A stretch of 64,000 nt of DNA from Porphyra umbilicalis (lineage: Eukaryota > Rhodophyta > Bangiophyceae > Bangiales > Bangiaceae): NCBI GenBank assembly GCA_002049455.2, contig KV918955.1:62001-126000 (forward strand), written 5' to 3'. Of this stretch, positions 1 through 11,504 are shown piece by piece (the stretch's first letter is position 1; the number at the start of each line of letters is the position of its first letter). Both the position numbers and the translations under genes were made by a program. The notes beneath the pieces were generated by a model. That model did no database searches, had not been told where the DNA came from, and was given only the letters and a program-made list of their open reading frames with translations.

Positions 1-3000
1 CGGGGTGGGGGGGGTCCGGGGGGGAGGGCCGCCTCGCCCCCGGCCGCCGGGAGGCGGGTTGGGGGGGGTCCGGGGTGGAGGGCAGCCTCGCCCCGACCGC
101 CGGGTGACGGGGTGAGGGGGGTCCGGGGGGGAGGGCCGCCTCCCCCCCGGCCGCCGGTTGGCGGGTTGGGGGGGTCCGGGGGGATGGGCCGCCCCTCCCC
201 TGGCATATAAGGCCGCGCCACAATCATCTATTCTCAGAACTGAGAACGAATTATTCTCTCTCTGGAAAAGTAGCCGATTCCATCGGCCTGGAGGCACTTT
301 TTCTCTTTCTTCGGCGCTCTGTATCTCCGGGACGGCTGCCCTACGGACAAATCTGAGCATCGCCAATGGGGGAAGGGGGGAGGCATTGGCAAATGTTTGC
401 AAGCTATCGAATGAGCTCGGTCGCGTGGTCGCACGGCGATTTCATGAAGACGCGTCTGTGGGGCATGTGAGAAAATGCGCCTCGCTTTAATGTGGGCTCT
501 CAGAGCCCGCGCGGGTCCTACCTAGTCCCTTTATATAAGGCTCGCGGTCGGCCACTTGCGTCTGTCTGTATGTGCAGCCCACCAATGGGACGCTCGCGAT
601 CGGGTCGCACACAGGGGCTACAATGACAAACAAATGGATTGCGCGACGGCCCGGGTTTTCAGCGCATTCCGACCACAAACATTCTAAGGACCGGCCTGCA
701 CGTCTTGGTCAAGTACATCCCAGCGGGATGGCCGCGATCGGGTTTCGCACAGGGGCTCCATTAGCAAACAAATGGATTGCGCCAGCGCCCAGATTTTCAG
801 CGCATTTCGAGCACACACATTCTAAGGACCTGCATGCACGCCCGGATCAACTCCATCCAGAACCGCGAGCGGCGCAGCGCGAGGCCGTCGAATTGATCCC
901 CTGATTCACAGTATCCCGAGGTGGAAAAAACAGAGGTGTTTGGGGACGGCCCAGATTTTCGGCGAGCGGCGCAGCGCGAGGCCGTCGAAGTAAACACGTG
1001 ACTTTCCGTCCGCCAAGTTGGTGCAATCAGAGGATTTTGGGGAACGCCCAGAGTTTCGGCGAGCGGCGCAGCGCGAGGGCGTCTTCACACCGGCCGCTGG
1101 GTGGCGGGGTGGGGGGGCCGCCGGGTGGCGGGGTGGGGGGGTCCGGGGGGGAGGGCCGCCTCCCCCCCGGCCGCCGGGTGGCGGGGTGGGGGGGTTCCGG
1201 GGGGGAGGGCCGCCTCCCCCCCGGCCGCCGGGTGACGGGGTGAGGGGGGTCCGGGGGGGAGGGCCGCCTCCCCCCCGGCCGCCGGTTGGCGGGTTGGGGG
1301 GGTCCGGGGGGATGGGCCGCCCCTCCCCTGGCATATAAGGCCGCGCCACAATCATCTATTCTCAGAACTGAGAACGAATTATTCTGTGCCTGGGAAAGTA
1401 GCCGGTTCCATCGGCCTGGAGGCACTTTTTCTCTTTCTTCGGCGCTCTGTATCTCTGGAACGGCTGCCCTACGGACAAATTTGTGCAGCGCAAATGGGGG
1501 AAGGGGGGAGGCATTGGCAAATGTTTGCAAGCTACCGAATGAGCTGGGTCGCGTAGTCGCACGGCGATTTCATGAAGACGCGTCTGTGGGGCATGTGAGA
1601 AAATACGCCTCGATTTACTGTGGGCTCTCAGAGCTCGCGCGGGTCCTACCTAGTCCCTTTATATAAGGCGCGCGGTGGGCCACATGTCTGTATGTATGTC
1701 TGTATCTCTGTGCAGCCCACCAATGGGATGGCCGCGAATGGGTATCGCGCACGGGCTACATTGGCAAACAAATGGATTGCGCGACGGCCCAGATTTTCAG
1801 CGCATTCCGACAACAAACATTCTAAGGACCTGCATGCACGCCCAGATCAACTCCATCCCAGTGGGATGGCCGCGATCGGGTTTCGCACAGGGGCCGCATT
1901 AGCAAACAAATGGATTGCGCCAGCGCCCAGATTTTCAGCGCATTCCGAGCACACACATTCTAAGGACCCGCATGCACGCCCGGATCAACTCCATCCAGAA
2001 CCGCGAGCGGCGCAGCGCGAGGCCGTCGAATTGATCCCCTGATTCACAGTATCCCGAGGTGGAAAAAACAGAGGTGTTTGGGGACGGCCCAGATTTTCGG
2101 CGAGCGGCGCAGCGCGAGGCCGTCGAAGTAAACACGTGACTTTCCGTCCGCCAAGTTGGTGCAATCAGAGGATTTTGGGGAACGCCCAGAGTTTCGGCGA
2201 GCGGCGCAGCGCGAGGGCGTCTTCACACCGGCCGCTGGGTGGCGGGGTGGGGGGGCCGCCGGGTGGCGGGGTGGGGGGGTCCGGGGGGGAGGGCCGCCTC
2301 CCCCCCGGCCGCCGGGTGGCGGGGTGGGGGGGTTCCGGGGGGGAGGGCCGCCTCCCCCCCGGCCGCCGGGTGACGGGGTGAGGGGGGTCCGGGGGGGAGG
2401 GCCGCCTCCCCCCGGCCGCCGGTTGGCGGGTTGGGGGGGTCCGGGGGGATGGGCCGCCCCTCCCCTGGCATATAAGGCCGCGCCACAATCATCTATTCTC
2501 AGAACTGAGAACGAATTATTCTGTGCCTGGGAAAGTAGCCGGTTCCATCGGCCTGGAGGCACTTTTTCTCTTTCTTCGGCGCTCTGTATCTCCGGGACGG
2601 CTGCCCTACGGACAAATCTGAGCAGCGCCAATGGGGGAAGGGGGGAGGCATTGGCAAATGTTTGCAAGCTACCGAATGAGCTGGGTCGCGTAGTCGCACG
2701 GCGATTTCATGAAGACGCGTCTGTGGGGCATGTGAGAAAATACGCCTCGATTTACTGTGGGCTCTCAGAGCTCGCGCGGGTCCTACCTAGTCCCTTTATA
2801 TAAGGCGCGCGGTGGGCCACATGTCTGTATGTATGTCTGTATCTCTGTGCAGCCCACCAATGGGATGGCCGCGAATGGGTATCGCGCACGGGCTACATTC
2901 GCAAACAAATGGATTGCGCGACGGCCCAGATTTTCAGCGCATTCCGACAACAAACATTCTAAGGACCTGCATGCACGCCCGGATCAACTCCATCCCAGTG

Positions 3001-6000
3001 GGATGGCCGCGATCGGGTTTCGCACAGGGGCCACATTAGCAAACAAATGGATTGCGCGACGGCCCAGATTTTCAGCGCATTCCGAGCACAAACATTCTAA
3101 GGACCCGCGTGCACGCCCGGATCAACTCCATCCAGATCCGCGGGCGGCTCAGCGCGAGGCCGTCGAATTGATCCCCTGACTTACAGATTTCCGAATTGGA
3201 ATAAACGGAGGTTTTTGGGGACGGCCCAGATTTTCGGCGACCGGCGCAGCGCGAGGCCGTCGAAGTAAACGCGTGACTTTCCGTCCGCCAAATTGGTGCA
3301 TTCAGAGAAGTTTCGGGAACGCCCAGAGTTTCGGCGAGCGGCGCCGCGCGAGGGCGTCTTCACACCGGATGCTGGGTGGCGGGGTGGGGGGGCCGCCGGG
3401 TGGCAAGGTGGGGGGGTCCGAGGGGGAGGGCCGCCTCCCCCCTGGCCGCCGGGTGGCGAGGTGGGGGGGGTACGGGGGGGAGTGCTGCCTCCTCGCTGGC
3501 CGCCGGGTGGCGGGGTGGGCGGGTTCCGGGGGGGAAGGGCCGCCCCGCTCCCAGCATCCATCAGTGAATCCTATCGCGTTGCTCTCAGTCTGAAAATCAT
3601 TGGGGGCTTACTGCACAGTACCGACGCCAGCCTTACGGCGAGCGGCGCAGCGCGAGGGCGCCTTTCCACCGGCTGCTTGGTGGTAAGGTGGGGGGGCCGC
3701 CAGGCGGCGGGGTGGGGGGAGCCGGGGGGGAGGGCCACCTCCCCCCCGGCCGCCGGATGGCGGAGTGGGGGGGTCCGGGGGGGAGGGCCGCCTCGCCCCC
3801 GGCCTCCGGGTGGCGGGGAGGGGGGGGTCCGGGGATGAGGGCTGCCTCGCCCCCGGCCTTCGGGAGGCGGGGTGGGGGGGGTCCGGGGGTGAGGACCGCC
3901 TCCCCCTCGGCCGCCGGGTGGCGGGGTGGGGGGGGTCCGGGGGGGAAGGGCCGCCTCCCCCCCCGGCCGCCGGGTGGCGGGTGGGGGGGGTCCGGAGGCA
4001 TGGGCCGCCCCTCTTCCTGGCATATAAGGCCGAGCCACAATCATCTATCCTCAGAACGGAGAACGAAGTTTTCTCTCTCTGGACAGTAGCCGATTCTATC
4101 GGCCTGGAGGCACTTTTTCTCTTTTTTCCGCGCTCTGTATCTTTGGAACGGCTGCCTTACGGACAAATCTGAGCAGCGCAAATGGGGGAAGGGGGAAGGC
4201 ATGGGCAAAAGGTTGCAAGCTGTTGAATGAGCTGGGTCGCGTGGTCGTCTGGCGATTTCATGAAAACGCGTCTGTGGGGCCTGTGAGAGCATGCGCCTCG
4301 ATTGACAGTGGGCTCTCAGAGCCCGCGCGGGTCCTACCTAGTCCCTTTATATAAAGCTCGCCGTGGGCCACATGCGTCTGTCCGTCTGTATGTGCAGCCC
4401 ACCAATGGGACGCCCGCGATCGGGTCGCGCACAGGGGCTACAATGGCAAACAAATAGATTGCGCGACGGCCCGGGTTTTCAGCGCATTCCGACCACAAAC
4501 ATTCTAAGGACCGGCCTGCACGTCTTGGTCAAGTACATCCCAGCGGGATGGCCGCGATCGGGTTTCGCACAGGGGCTACATTAGCAAACAAATGGATTGC
4601 GCTAGCGCCCAGATTTTCAGCGCATTCCGAGCACACACATTCTAAGGACCTGCATGCACGCCCGGATCAACTCCATCCAGAACCGCGAGCGGCGCAGCGC
4701 GAGGCCGTCGAATCGATCCCCTGATTCACAGTATCCCGAGGTGGAAAAAACAGAGGTGTTTGGGGACGGCCCAGATTTTCGGGGAGCGGCGCAGCGCGAG
4801 TCCGTCGAAGTAAACACGTGACTTTCTGTCCGCCAAGTTGGTGCAATCAGAGGATTTTGGGGAACGCCCGGAGTTTCGGCGAGCGGCGCAGCGCGAGGGC
4901 GTCTTCACACCGGCCGCTGGGTGGCGGGGTGGGGGGGCCGCCGGGTGGCGGGGTGGGGGGGTCCGGGGGGGCGGGCCGCCTCCCCCCCGGCCGCCGGGTG
5001 GCGGGGTGGGGGGGTCCGGGGGGGAGGGCCGCCTCCCCCCCGGCCGCCGGGTGGCGGCGTGGGGGGGTCCCAGGGGGAGGGCCGCCTCGCCCCCGGCCGC
5101 CGGGTGGCGGGTGGGGGGGGTCCGGGGGGATGGGCCGCCCCTCCGCCTGGCATATAAGGCCGCGCCAGAATCATCTATTCTCAGGACGGAGAACCAATTA
5201 TTCAGTGTCTGGGAAAGTAGCCGATTCTATCGGGCTGCAGGCACTTTTTCTCTTTCTTCGGCGCTCTGTATCTCTGGAACAGCTGCCCTACGGTCAAATC
5301 TGAGCAGCGCCAATGGGGGAAGGGGGGAGGCATTGGCAAATGTTTGCAAGCTACCGATTGAGCTGGGTCGCGTAGTCGTCCGGCGATTTCATGAAAACGC
5401 GTCTGTGGGGCATGTGAGAGCATGCGCATCGATTGACAGTGGGCTCTCAGAGCTCGCGCGGGTCCTACCTAGTCCCTTTATCTAAAGCTCGCCGTGGGCC
5501 ACATGCGTCTGTCTGTCTGTATGTGCAGCCCACCAATGGGACGTTCGCGATCGGGTCGCGCACAGGGGCTACATTAGCAAACAAATGGATTGCGCGACGG
5601 CCCGGATTATCAGCGCATTCCGACCACAAACATTCTAAGGACCTGCGTGCACGCCCGGATCAAATACATCCCAGTGGAATGGCCGCGGTCGGGTTTCGCA
5701 CAGGGGCCACATTGGCAAACAAATGGATTGCGCGACGGCCCAGATTTTCAGCGCATTCCGACCACAAACATTCTAAGGACCTGCGTGCACTCCCGGATCA
5801 ACTCCATTAGGAACCGCGAGCGGCGCAGCGCGAGGCCGTCGAATTGATCCCACGACTTACAGTTTCCCGATTTGGAATAAACAGAGGTTTTTGGGAACGG
5901 CCCAGATTTTCGGCGAGCGGCGCAGCGCGAGGCCGTCGAAGTAAACGCGTGACTTTCCGTCCGCCAAGTTGGTGCAATCAGAGGATTTTGGGGAACGCCC

Positions 6001-6808
6001 AGAGTTTCGGCGAGCGGCGCAGCGCGAGGGCGTCTTCGCACCGGCTGCTGGGTGGTGGGGTGGGGGGGCCGCCGGGTGGCGGGGTGGGGGGGTCCGGGGG
6101 GGAGGGCCGCCTCCCTCCCGGCCGCCGGGTTGCGGGGTGGGGGGGGTCCGGGGGGGAGGGCCGCCTCGCCCCCGACCGCCGGGTGGCGGGTTGGGGGGGT
6201 CCGGGGGGGAGGGCCGCCTCGCCCCCGGCCGCCGGGAGGGGTCCGGGGGGGAGGGCCGCCTCGCCCCCGGCCGCCGGGAGGCGAAGTGGGGGGGTCCGGG
6301 AGGGAGGGCCGCCTCGCCCCCGGCCGCCGGGAGGCGGGGTGAGGGGGGTCCGGGGTGGAGGGCAGCCTCGCCCCCGACTGCCGGGTGACGGGGTGGGGGG
6401 GGTCCGGGGGGGAGGGCCGCCTCGCCCCCGGCCGCCGAATGGCGAAGTGGGGGGGGTCCGGGGGGATGGGCCGCCCCTCCCCTGGCATATAAGGCCGCGC
6501 CACAATCATCTATTATCAGAACTGAAAACGAATTGTTCTCTCTCTGGAAAAGTAGCCGATTCGATCGGCCTGGAGGCACTTTTTCTCTTTCTTCGGCGCT
6601 CTGTATCTCTGGAACGGCTGCCCTACGGACAAATTTGTGCAGCGCAAATGGGGGAAGGGGGGAGGCATGCGCAAATGTTCGCAAGCTATCGAATGAGCTG
6701 GGTCGCGTAGTCGCACGGCGATTTCAAGATAACGCGTCTGTGGGGCATGTGAGAAAATGCGCCTCGATTGACAGTGGGCTCTCAGAGCCCGCGCAGGTCC
6801 TACCTAGT
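1..6808. repeat. Higher-order satellite array, ~1.1 kb units
   Basis: Six successive units can be phased on the motif CATATAAGGCCGCGCCA or a close variant at 204, 1332, 2469, 4021, 5151 and 6486, giving spacings of 1128, 1137, 1552, 1130 and 1335 bp. Each unit holds three parts. One is a block of G-rich minisatellite with a ~53-54 bp period built on GAGGGCCGCC and GGTGGCGGGGT. The second is a unique-like stretch starting with the TATA-like CATATAAGG. The third starts at TTTATATAAGG and contains ~138 bp subrepeats (CAAACAAATGG) and ~97 bp subrepeats (GAGCGGCGCAGCGCGAGG). Length differences come mostly from minisatellite copy number; the 1552 bp unit also carries about 140 bp of extra sequence near 3545-3690. 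Many long ORFs cross the array in all frames, but they follow the repeat and I do not regard them as genes. The last unit runs directly into Helitron copy 1. Confidence 0.9.
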
Positions 6809-7069
6809 CTACTCTCTTAAAGACGCTTGTAGGCTACTTTGTCCGTCCGCGACCACCCCGGATTGCTGATCGTTCAACAGTGTCAGTTTTTCACACCCGA
6901 TTCCAGGCAGGCAGGGGCCAGTGTTCACGCGTATTTGAGAAATTCATGACACGGCGTGCACATGAAGTGCAGATCGGTCGGAATTCCAGCCCCTATGACA
7001 GAATTATGTACCCAACAATTGACGCTTTTTCAGACGAATGACAACAGAAAACTGACTACGACGAGCTAC

Positions 7070-7603
7070 TCACTGACCGCCCAGACCACCGGGGTGGTGC
7101 GTGTCGTAAGTCATGACCGCCTCTTCACGCTCCTCTCGCTCCATCTCCGACATGCAACGCGCACCGCCCTCATACACAAAAATAAAGAAATGCGTGATGG
7201 GGTCAGTGGGCCCCACCTCTTCGTCCCAAAGGTGGTGGTTCAGCTCCCACTCCTGGTCCGCCATCATGACGATCTTGGGGGGGTTGGTGTGGAGCTCGAT
7301 GAGCTCGCCCAATGCCCGCTGGTCAGCCCACCGAGCGAACGACTCCCCGTAGGACCCGAGCACGACGTAGCTGAGGGGGTCAATTGACACGAAATCCCCA
7401 ATAAAGACGTTCGTCCAAAAGTAGTCCCAGTGTCTGTAGTTGTCGCCCCCCTCGCGGTAGTCCAATTCCTCCGCGCGGAGCACGGCCTCCTCGGCCGCGC
7501 TCATCCGGGCGCCAATGCGGCCGGCGCCCCACACCCGACGCCGCTTGCGGAGCCGTTCTAGCTCCGACAAGACGCGGTGGACCTCTGATAGAGACCGGCG
7601 CAT
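7070..7603 (-). CDS. Helitron accessory protein A (177 aa), unknown function
   Basis: An ATG at 7603 opens a 177-codon frame ending in TGA at 7070. I do not recognise the family. The N-terminus (about residues 1-25) is a basic helix rich in Leu, Arg and Lys. The middle and C-terminal part is rich in Trp, Tyr and acidic residues, with stretches such as NYRHWDYFWTNVFIGDFV and WELNHHLWDEEVG, which look like a folded globular domain. There is no signal peptide or membrane segment. The second Helitron copy encodes the same protein at 32092-32625 with only about three residue changes (for example T/N before DPITHFF and I/F just after), so the frame is maintained between copies. It is transcribed away from the zinc-finger gene. 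A G19 homopolymer (7634-7652) lies just upstream of its start. It could be a DNA-binding or regulatory partner of the Helitron, but that is inference. Confidence 0.6.
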   Translation of the reverse strand: MRRSLSEVHRVLSELERLRKRRRVWGAGRIGARMSAAEEAVLRAEELDYREGGDNYRHWDYFWTNVFIGDFVSIDPLSYVVLGSYGESFARWADQRALGELIELHTNPPKIVMMADQEWELNHHLWDEEVGPTDPITHFFIFVYEGGARCMSEMEREEREEAVMTYDTHHPGGLGGQ

Positions 7604-7633
7604 ATCGATCCGCAGAGGGGGAGGGAGTCGTCA

Positions 7634-7652
7634 GGGGGGGGGGGGGGGGGGG
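7634..7652. repeat. G19 homopolymer tract
   Basis: An uninterrupted run of 19 G lies in the intergenic space between the two Helitron accessory genes. Copy 2 has 20 G at the matching place. This length difference is typical of slippage. Confidence 0.9.
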
Positions 7653-8437
7653 CAAGTCTGCTTGCCAAAAGTGGGGGGTTTGTGGGTGATGGGAGAGGGG
7701 GGGGCAGGCACAACGAGCCTGGTACTCGCGCCGTAGGCAAGCGGGCGGCCTTTTTTTATGCACTTGCGGCGGCGCTGCTCGCGCCACATGCTCGGGTCAT
7801 CCCACCTACATCCGACGCGGCTTAGCTGGAGTTCACTCTTTTGCGATGCCTGACAGTAATTCCAAACCGTCGCGACGGACCGACCTGACCCCCTGCGATG
7901 ACTTGGATCTGTGTGACGAGCACCGAACTGAGCCGGTCGGCTGACTGCCTCACAGCGCCTTCGGGCTGGTAGATGACTTGGATCTGACGAGGACCAAAAT
8001 AAAACGGACAGCTTACGGTCTGACAGCTTCACTGACAGCGCCTTCAGGCTGGTCGATGACTTGGATCTGACGAGGACTTAATGAAACGGTCAGCTTATGG
8101 TCTTACAGAGTCAATTTGCTGGTTGCAGCGCGCGCTGTTCGTTGCAGACCAAAGGAAAGGAGCGGTTGATGACATGGCGAAAGTATTCTGCGGTCGCCCA
8201 GCCAGATACGTTCGCAGTCAACTCCTCCCCCAGGGTGTCAGGCATGAAACCCTCATTTTTCTTACGATTGGGGCCTGTACGAGGCTCTAGTGAGGCCAGG
8301 ACTCAGATGACGGGCAGCAGTGGCACCGCCGGAAAAGGCGGCCGGGGCGCAGCCACCCATGAATTTAAGCGCACCCAGCAACACCATGGAGCTCGAGCAG
8401 CTTTCGACCCGCCAAGCACCCTTCAGGAGCCAACGCA

Positions 8438-9252
8438 ATGGCCTCCTCCCCCTCATCCCCCGGGCCCCTGAGCCCTGAGTTTCGAATCCCCCGCCTGCCG
8501 ACCGGCTCGCGCACCCCCTCCTTCGGCGGCCACCCCACCCCAGCCGCGCACACGACGCTGGCCACCCCCCCCCATCGCCTGAGCGCGTCGCGGCGGCGTC
8601 CGACGCCCAGTCGGTCGGCGGGGCTGTGCCGTTTGTGCCAGCGCCCCTGCCCTGGGCGGCGGTCGCTGCGCCTCTGCCTGGTCACGACGGGCCCTTTGTG
8701 GCCCAGGCGGGGCCGGTCGCCTCATCCGAGGCGGCCAGCCGTCCGCTGTCGCTTCTGTTGCCACCGCGGCGGGGTGGGCTTTCAGCTGGGCCACCCAATT
8801 CGGTTTGGGCGGGCGGCCGCGTGACGCAGGGTGGCGGCGGGCCAGCTGTTGGGACTGAGGAAGAGACGTCTGACCCCTTCGCTCCTCGCCGCGTGGCGGC
8901 GTTTGCTGCGAGTGGCGGCGGGGCCGCCGTCCCAGAGCCCCGGCAGGTGGCCGGCATTCGTCCTCGCACGGCCCGGGCGATCGAAGCCCGGGCCACGCGC
9001 GCCGAAAAGAAGGCGAGGCGACGCAAGCCACAAGTGTGGCACTGTAAGACTTGCAAAGTCGATTGCACCAGTGCCAAGAATATGTTGGCCCACAAGGCGT
9101 CCTCGGGCCATCAACGCAAGGCAGCCGAGCACGCTGGGACACCCCATTGTGGGACGTGTGACAGGACTTTTGAATCGGCTGGCCATTTGGCCACCCACAT
9201 GCAGAGTCGACGCCACGCTTCGACTGCTGTTCGCTTGAATTTGAAGAAGTAA
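8438..9252 (+). CDS. Helitron accessory zinc-finger protein, frame changes at a C9 tract
   Basis: An ATG at 8438 starts a Pro/Ser-rich frame (MASSPSSPGPL...). At the C9 tract 8565-8573 the coding character passes to the -1 frame, which continues as SPERVAAASDAQSVGG and ends at 9252. The C-terminal 70 residues hold two zinc fingers with spacing C-x2-C-x12-H-x5-H, starting CKTC and CGTC. This is the U1/matrin-type C2H2 pattern, associated with RNA or structured nucleic-acid binding. A basic stretch (RAEKKARRRKP) precedes the fingers. The in-frame upstream part has no ATG, so the first frame plus a -1 shift, or an unseen splice, is needed. The CCC CCC C context is a possible slippery site. The identical layout in copy 2 (33461-34275), with no changes in the fingers, argues against a sequencing error in one copy. 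A fixed ancestral frameshift remains possible. Confidence 0.6.
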
Positions 9253-10410
9253 ATTTTTGTTTTGCGTCCGCGAGGCGTGCCCACTTTGGAAGTGCGCGTG
9301 GCCCGGTTGCCAAGCGGCGAACGCTGGCTTGGGGCGCTTGCAGACGATCCGCTGCCAAATCGGTGGAGGCGGGCCCAGTGATTTCGAGGGACGCTTGGAT
9401 CAGAATCTAGCCGAAACGGTTGCATTTCTTTTGCGCCACAGCAGGAACATTACGCTCACATTTCTTTCGCGCCAGTGTGCCAACGTACGATCAGGTCTGC
9501 ATATCTTTGGCGAGTGGAGTGTCGATGCCACTTCACACTCGAAATCCTTTGCACCGTGCATCTCGGATTCCTGGCGTCGCCGTCGTCGCGCCCGTCTTGA
9601 TCCCGCGCGCCGTCACCGGCGCGATTGGTTCTTGGCGGGCGTGCCCGACACGCCGACGGCAAGGCGCCCCTGTCGGGCGCCGGGCCGCAGACCGAGACCG
9701 GTTTGACTGATCGACTGTTGGAGAGGGGAGTTCACAATTCGGACAGGACTTTCGTTTGCTGTTTTGTACGGTCGTCCCCCTGCCGATTGCTTCGGGCATA
9801 TAACGTGTTTTGGGGCGCCCGTACTATTCGCAAGGGATCTTGAGGTTGCAACTTTTGGTTGGTTCTCACACCACCAGGATTGCTTCCCAGGACAGATCCC
9901 TCCTCACACCCTGGTGTCTCGGCCGTGAGCTTTCGGGCTTTCGGTCGGGAGGACCAATCCGGCAGTCGGTACCCGTGAGGGACTACTGCCGGTGGACAGA
10001 GGAGCGAAGGCCCTGTTCGATTTATGAACGGGGGACCCTTTGCGGCTGGCACTGCGCCACGACCCTGTTTTGATTTCGCGCGAAGCGCTGCCCAAATTTG
10101 TGACGGTGCGGGACGGACGGCTTCGCGTGTCCCCACAAAGACCGACCCTGCGCTGACCCGCCTCCTGCCCTGAGCGCGCCACGATTTCGTCATCCAAATT
10201 GGAATCTGTTGCCCGTGCTGTTATCTTGAGCTGGACTGAGTTCGTGGTTGAGGGGTGAACTTGTGGATCTCGAGAGCGACCGATTTTGGAATCACGCGAA
10301 GCCCTTGCACTTTCGATCTCGCGGGACCACCAGATAGTTATCCATCGTACGTTAATTTGGCGTGCGTGGGAATAACTTTGTAGTTGTTTTCGTCGCGTAA
10401 TTCATGCAAC
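9253..10410. other. Helitron internal non-coding region
   Basis: No supported gene. The stretch is near-identical to 34276-35433 in the second copy and leads into the Rep-helicase start. It probably serves as 3' UTR of the zinc-finger gene and promoter or 5' UTR of the Rep-helicase gene, but no TATA or splice signal can be assigned with confidence. Confidence 0.6.
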
Positions 10411-10880
10411 ATGGCGGACTCCGACGATGAAATTCGACCTGGCGCGAGTAGGGAGCTGCCTGCAAGTGAACCACAAAATGCAGCAGGTGTCACCTCTGTT
10501 GTGGCGTCAATGGCACATCGTCACTGCTTCGAAGCTGTGGACCGCAGCATTGTGGATGTGATGGGGCCAGACGTGGCATCGCAAATCACATGGCTGGTGT
10601 GCGCAGACTTCCGTCAGGTTCCCGCAGTGGTACCCAAGGGGTCCATAGCACAAATCATTCGTGCTTCTCTTCGACAGTCACCGTTGATGTGGTCACGCTT
10701 CACGCGAATGCAACTGACGACAAATATGCGCGTGAAGACCAGGGCAGACGCAGGTCAGGCTGAGGAGGCCAGCCTTTTCGAGGCCTTTGGGGGATGGCTG
10801 TTAGCCATTGGCGATGGGGTTATCCGGTCCGCTGTGGTGCTTCAGACCGAGGAGTCAGCACGCGGCACACCTGCACAGGG
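10411..10880 (+). pseudogene. Helitron Rep-helicase remnant, 5' part with in-frame internal deletion
   Basis: The ATG at 10411 matches the copy 2 start at 35434. After about 30 codons, ending in the sequence for VTSVVA, the frame jumps to codons for SMAHRHCFEAV. In copy 2 that sequence lies 3819 bp downstream. The junction carries a 3 bp microhomology (GGC at copy 2 positions 35526-35528 and 39345-39347). The loss is 1273 codons, exactly in frame, and removes the zinc-binding region, the whole HUH Rep domain and helicase Walker A and B. Helicase motif III (here with A for G: CADFRQVP) and later parts remain. The frame then enters the 5' LTR at 10881 and stops at 10921-10923. Confidence 0.9.
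10876..10880. repeat. Target site duplication CAGGG, left
   Basis: CAGGG directly precedes the 5' LTR and is repeated at 21129-21133 directly after the 3' LTR. The uninterrupted Helitron copy 2 has it once, at 39718-39722. Confidence 0.95.
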
Positions 10881-11274
10881 TGTAGCATATCTCTGCTACC
10901 AATTGGCAATTAGCCACGGGTAGCCCCCTTGACTGGCCGAATCCACGGATGTGTGTGACTCGGCTTGTGGCACGCCCTTTGGGGGGTTACTTCCGCATTG
11001 TTTATTTTTTATTGCTTGTTTGCTTGCCTGTCTTATCTGTCTGCCGGCACTCATTACGATCGCTTGATCGGATGGTCGATCGACCAGTGCCGTTGTTTGT
11101 ATTAAACCACCATGGGTCCGGGGTCGCCGTCGTGGGCACCACCCGGCTCCCCATCGGATGCCCGTCAACAAAAGGTCTTTCTTCCTCGCCGCGACGGCGA
11201 TAGAACTCGCTTTATTGCTTGGCTACGGTCGGTCTCAGTACACTGGTAATTGAACTAACGTGATTAATACCACA
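10881..11274 (+). repeat. 5' LTR (394 bp)
   Basis: It starts TGTAGCATATCTCTGC and ends TTAATACCACA, with TG...CA termini. It matches 20735-21128 over its whole length with about two substitutions. Confidence 0.95.
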
Positions 11275-11276
11275 TT

Positions 11277-11292
11277 TGGTGGAGCAGCGGGG
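11277..11292 (+). promoter_or_regulatory. Putative primer binding site
   Basis: Two bases after the 5' LTR lies TGGTGGAGCAGCGGGG. Its reverse complement ends in CCA, as a tRNA 3' end must. It is not the initiator-Met type (TGGTATCAGAGC); the TCCACCA end would suit an Ala-like tRNA. The tRNA is not identified. Confidence 0.55.
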
Positions 11293-11504
11293 GATACCCT
11301 CGCCTTCATCGTGCCTCGCGGCACGGTGTCCCCGAGAACTTTCTCGCTGCCTCGTGGCATTGTGACGGTGTCGATACGGTCGCTTGGCGCGCGGGGCGTA
11401 AGCCATTTGACTTGTGGGCGTGGTGCCGGGGGCATCACGGTTGAGATCTCCGACGTTGGCGCGCAGGGCGTAAGCCAAGTCGGAACACTTGTTCAGGTCC
11501 CAGT

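Noticed and set aside
906-6509. Many Pro/Gly/Arg-rich ORFs across the array
   Set aside because: They repeat with the satellite, are open in all six frames and have no protein-like sequence.
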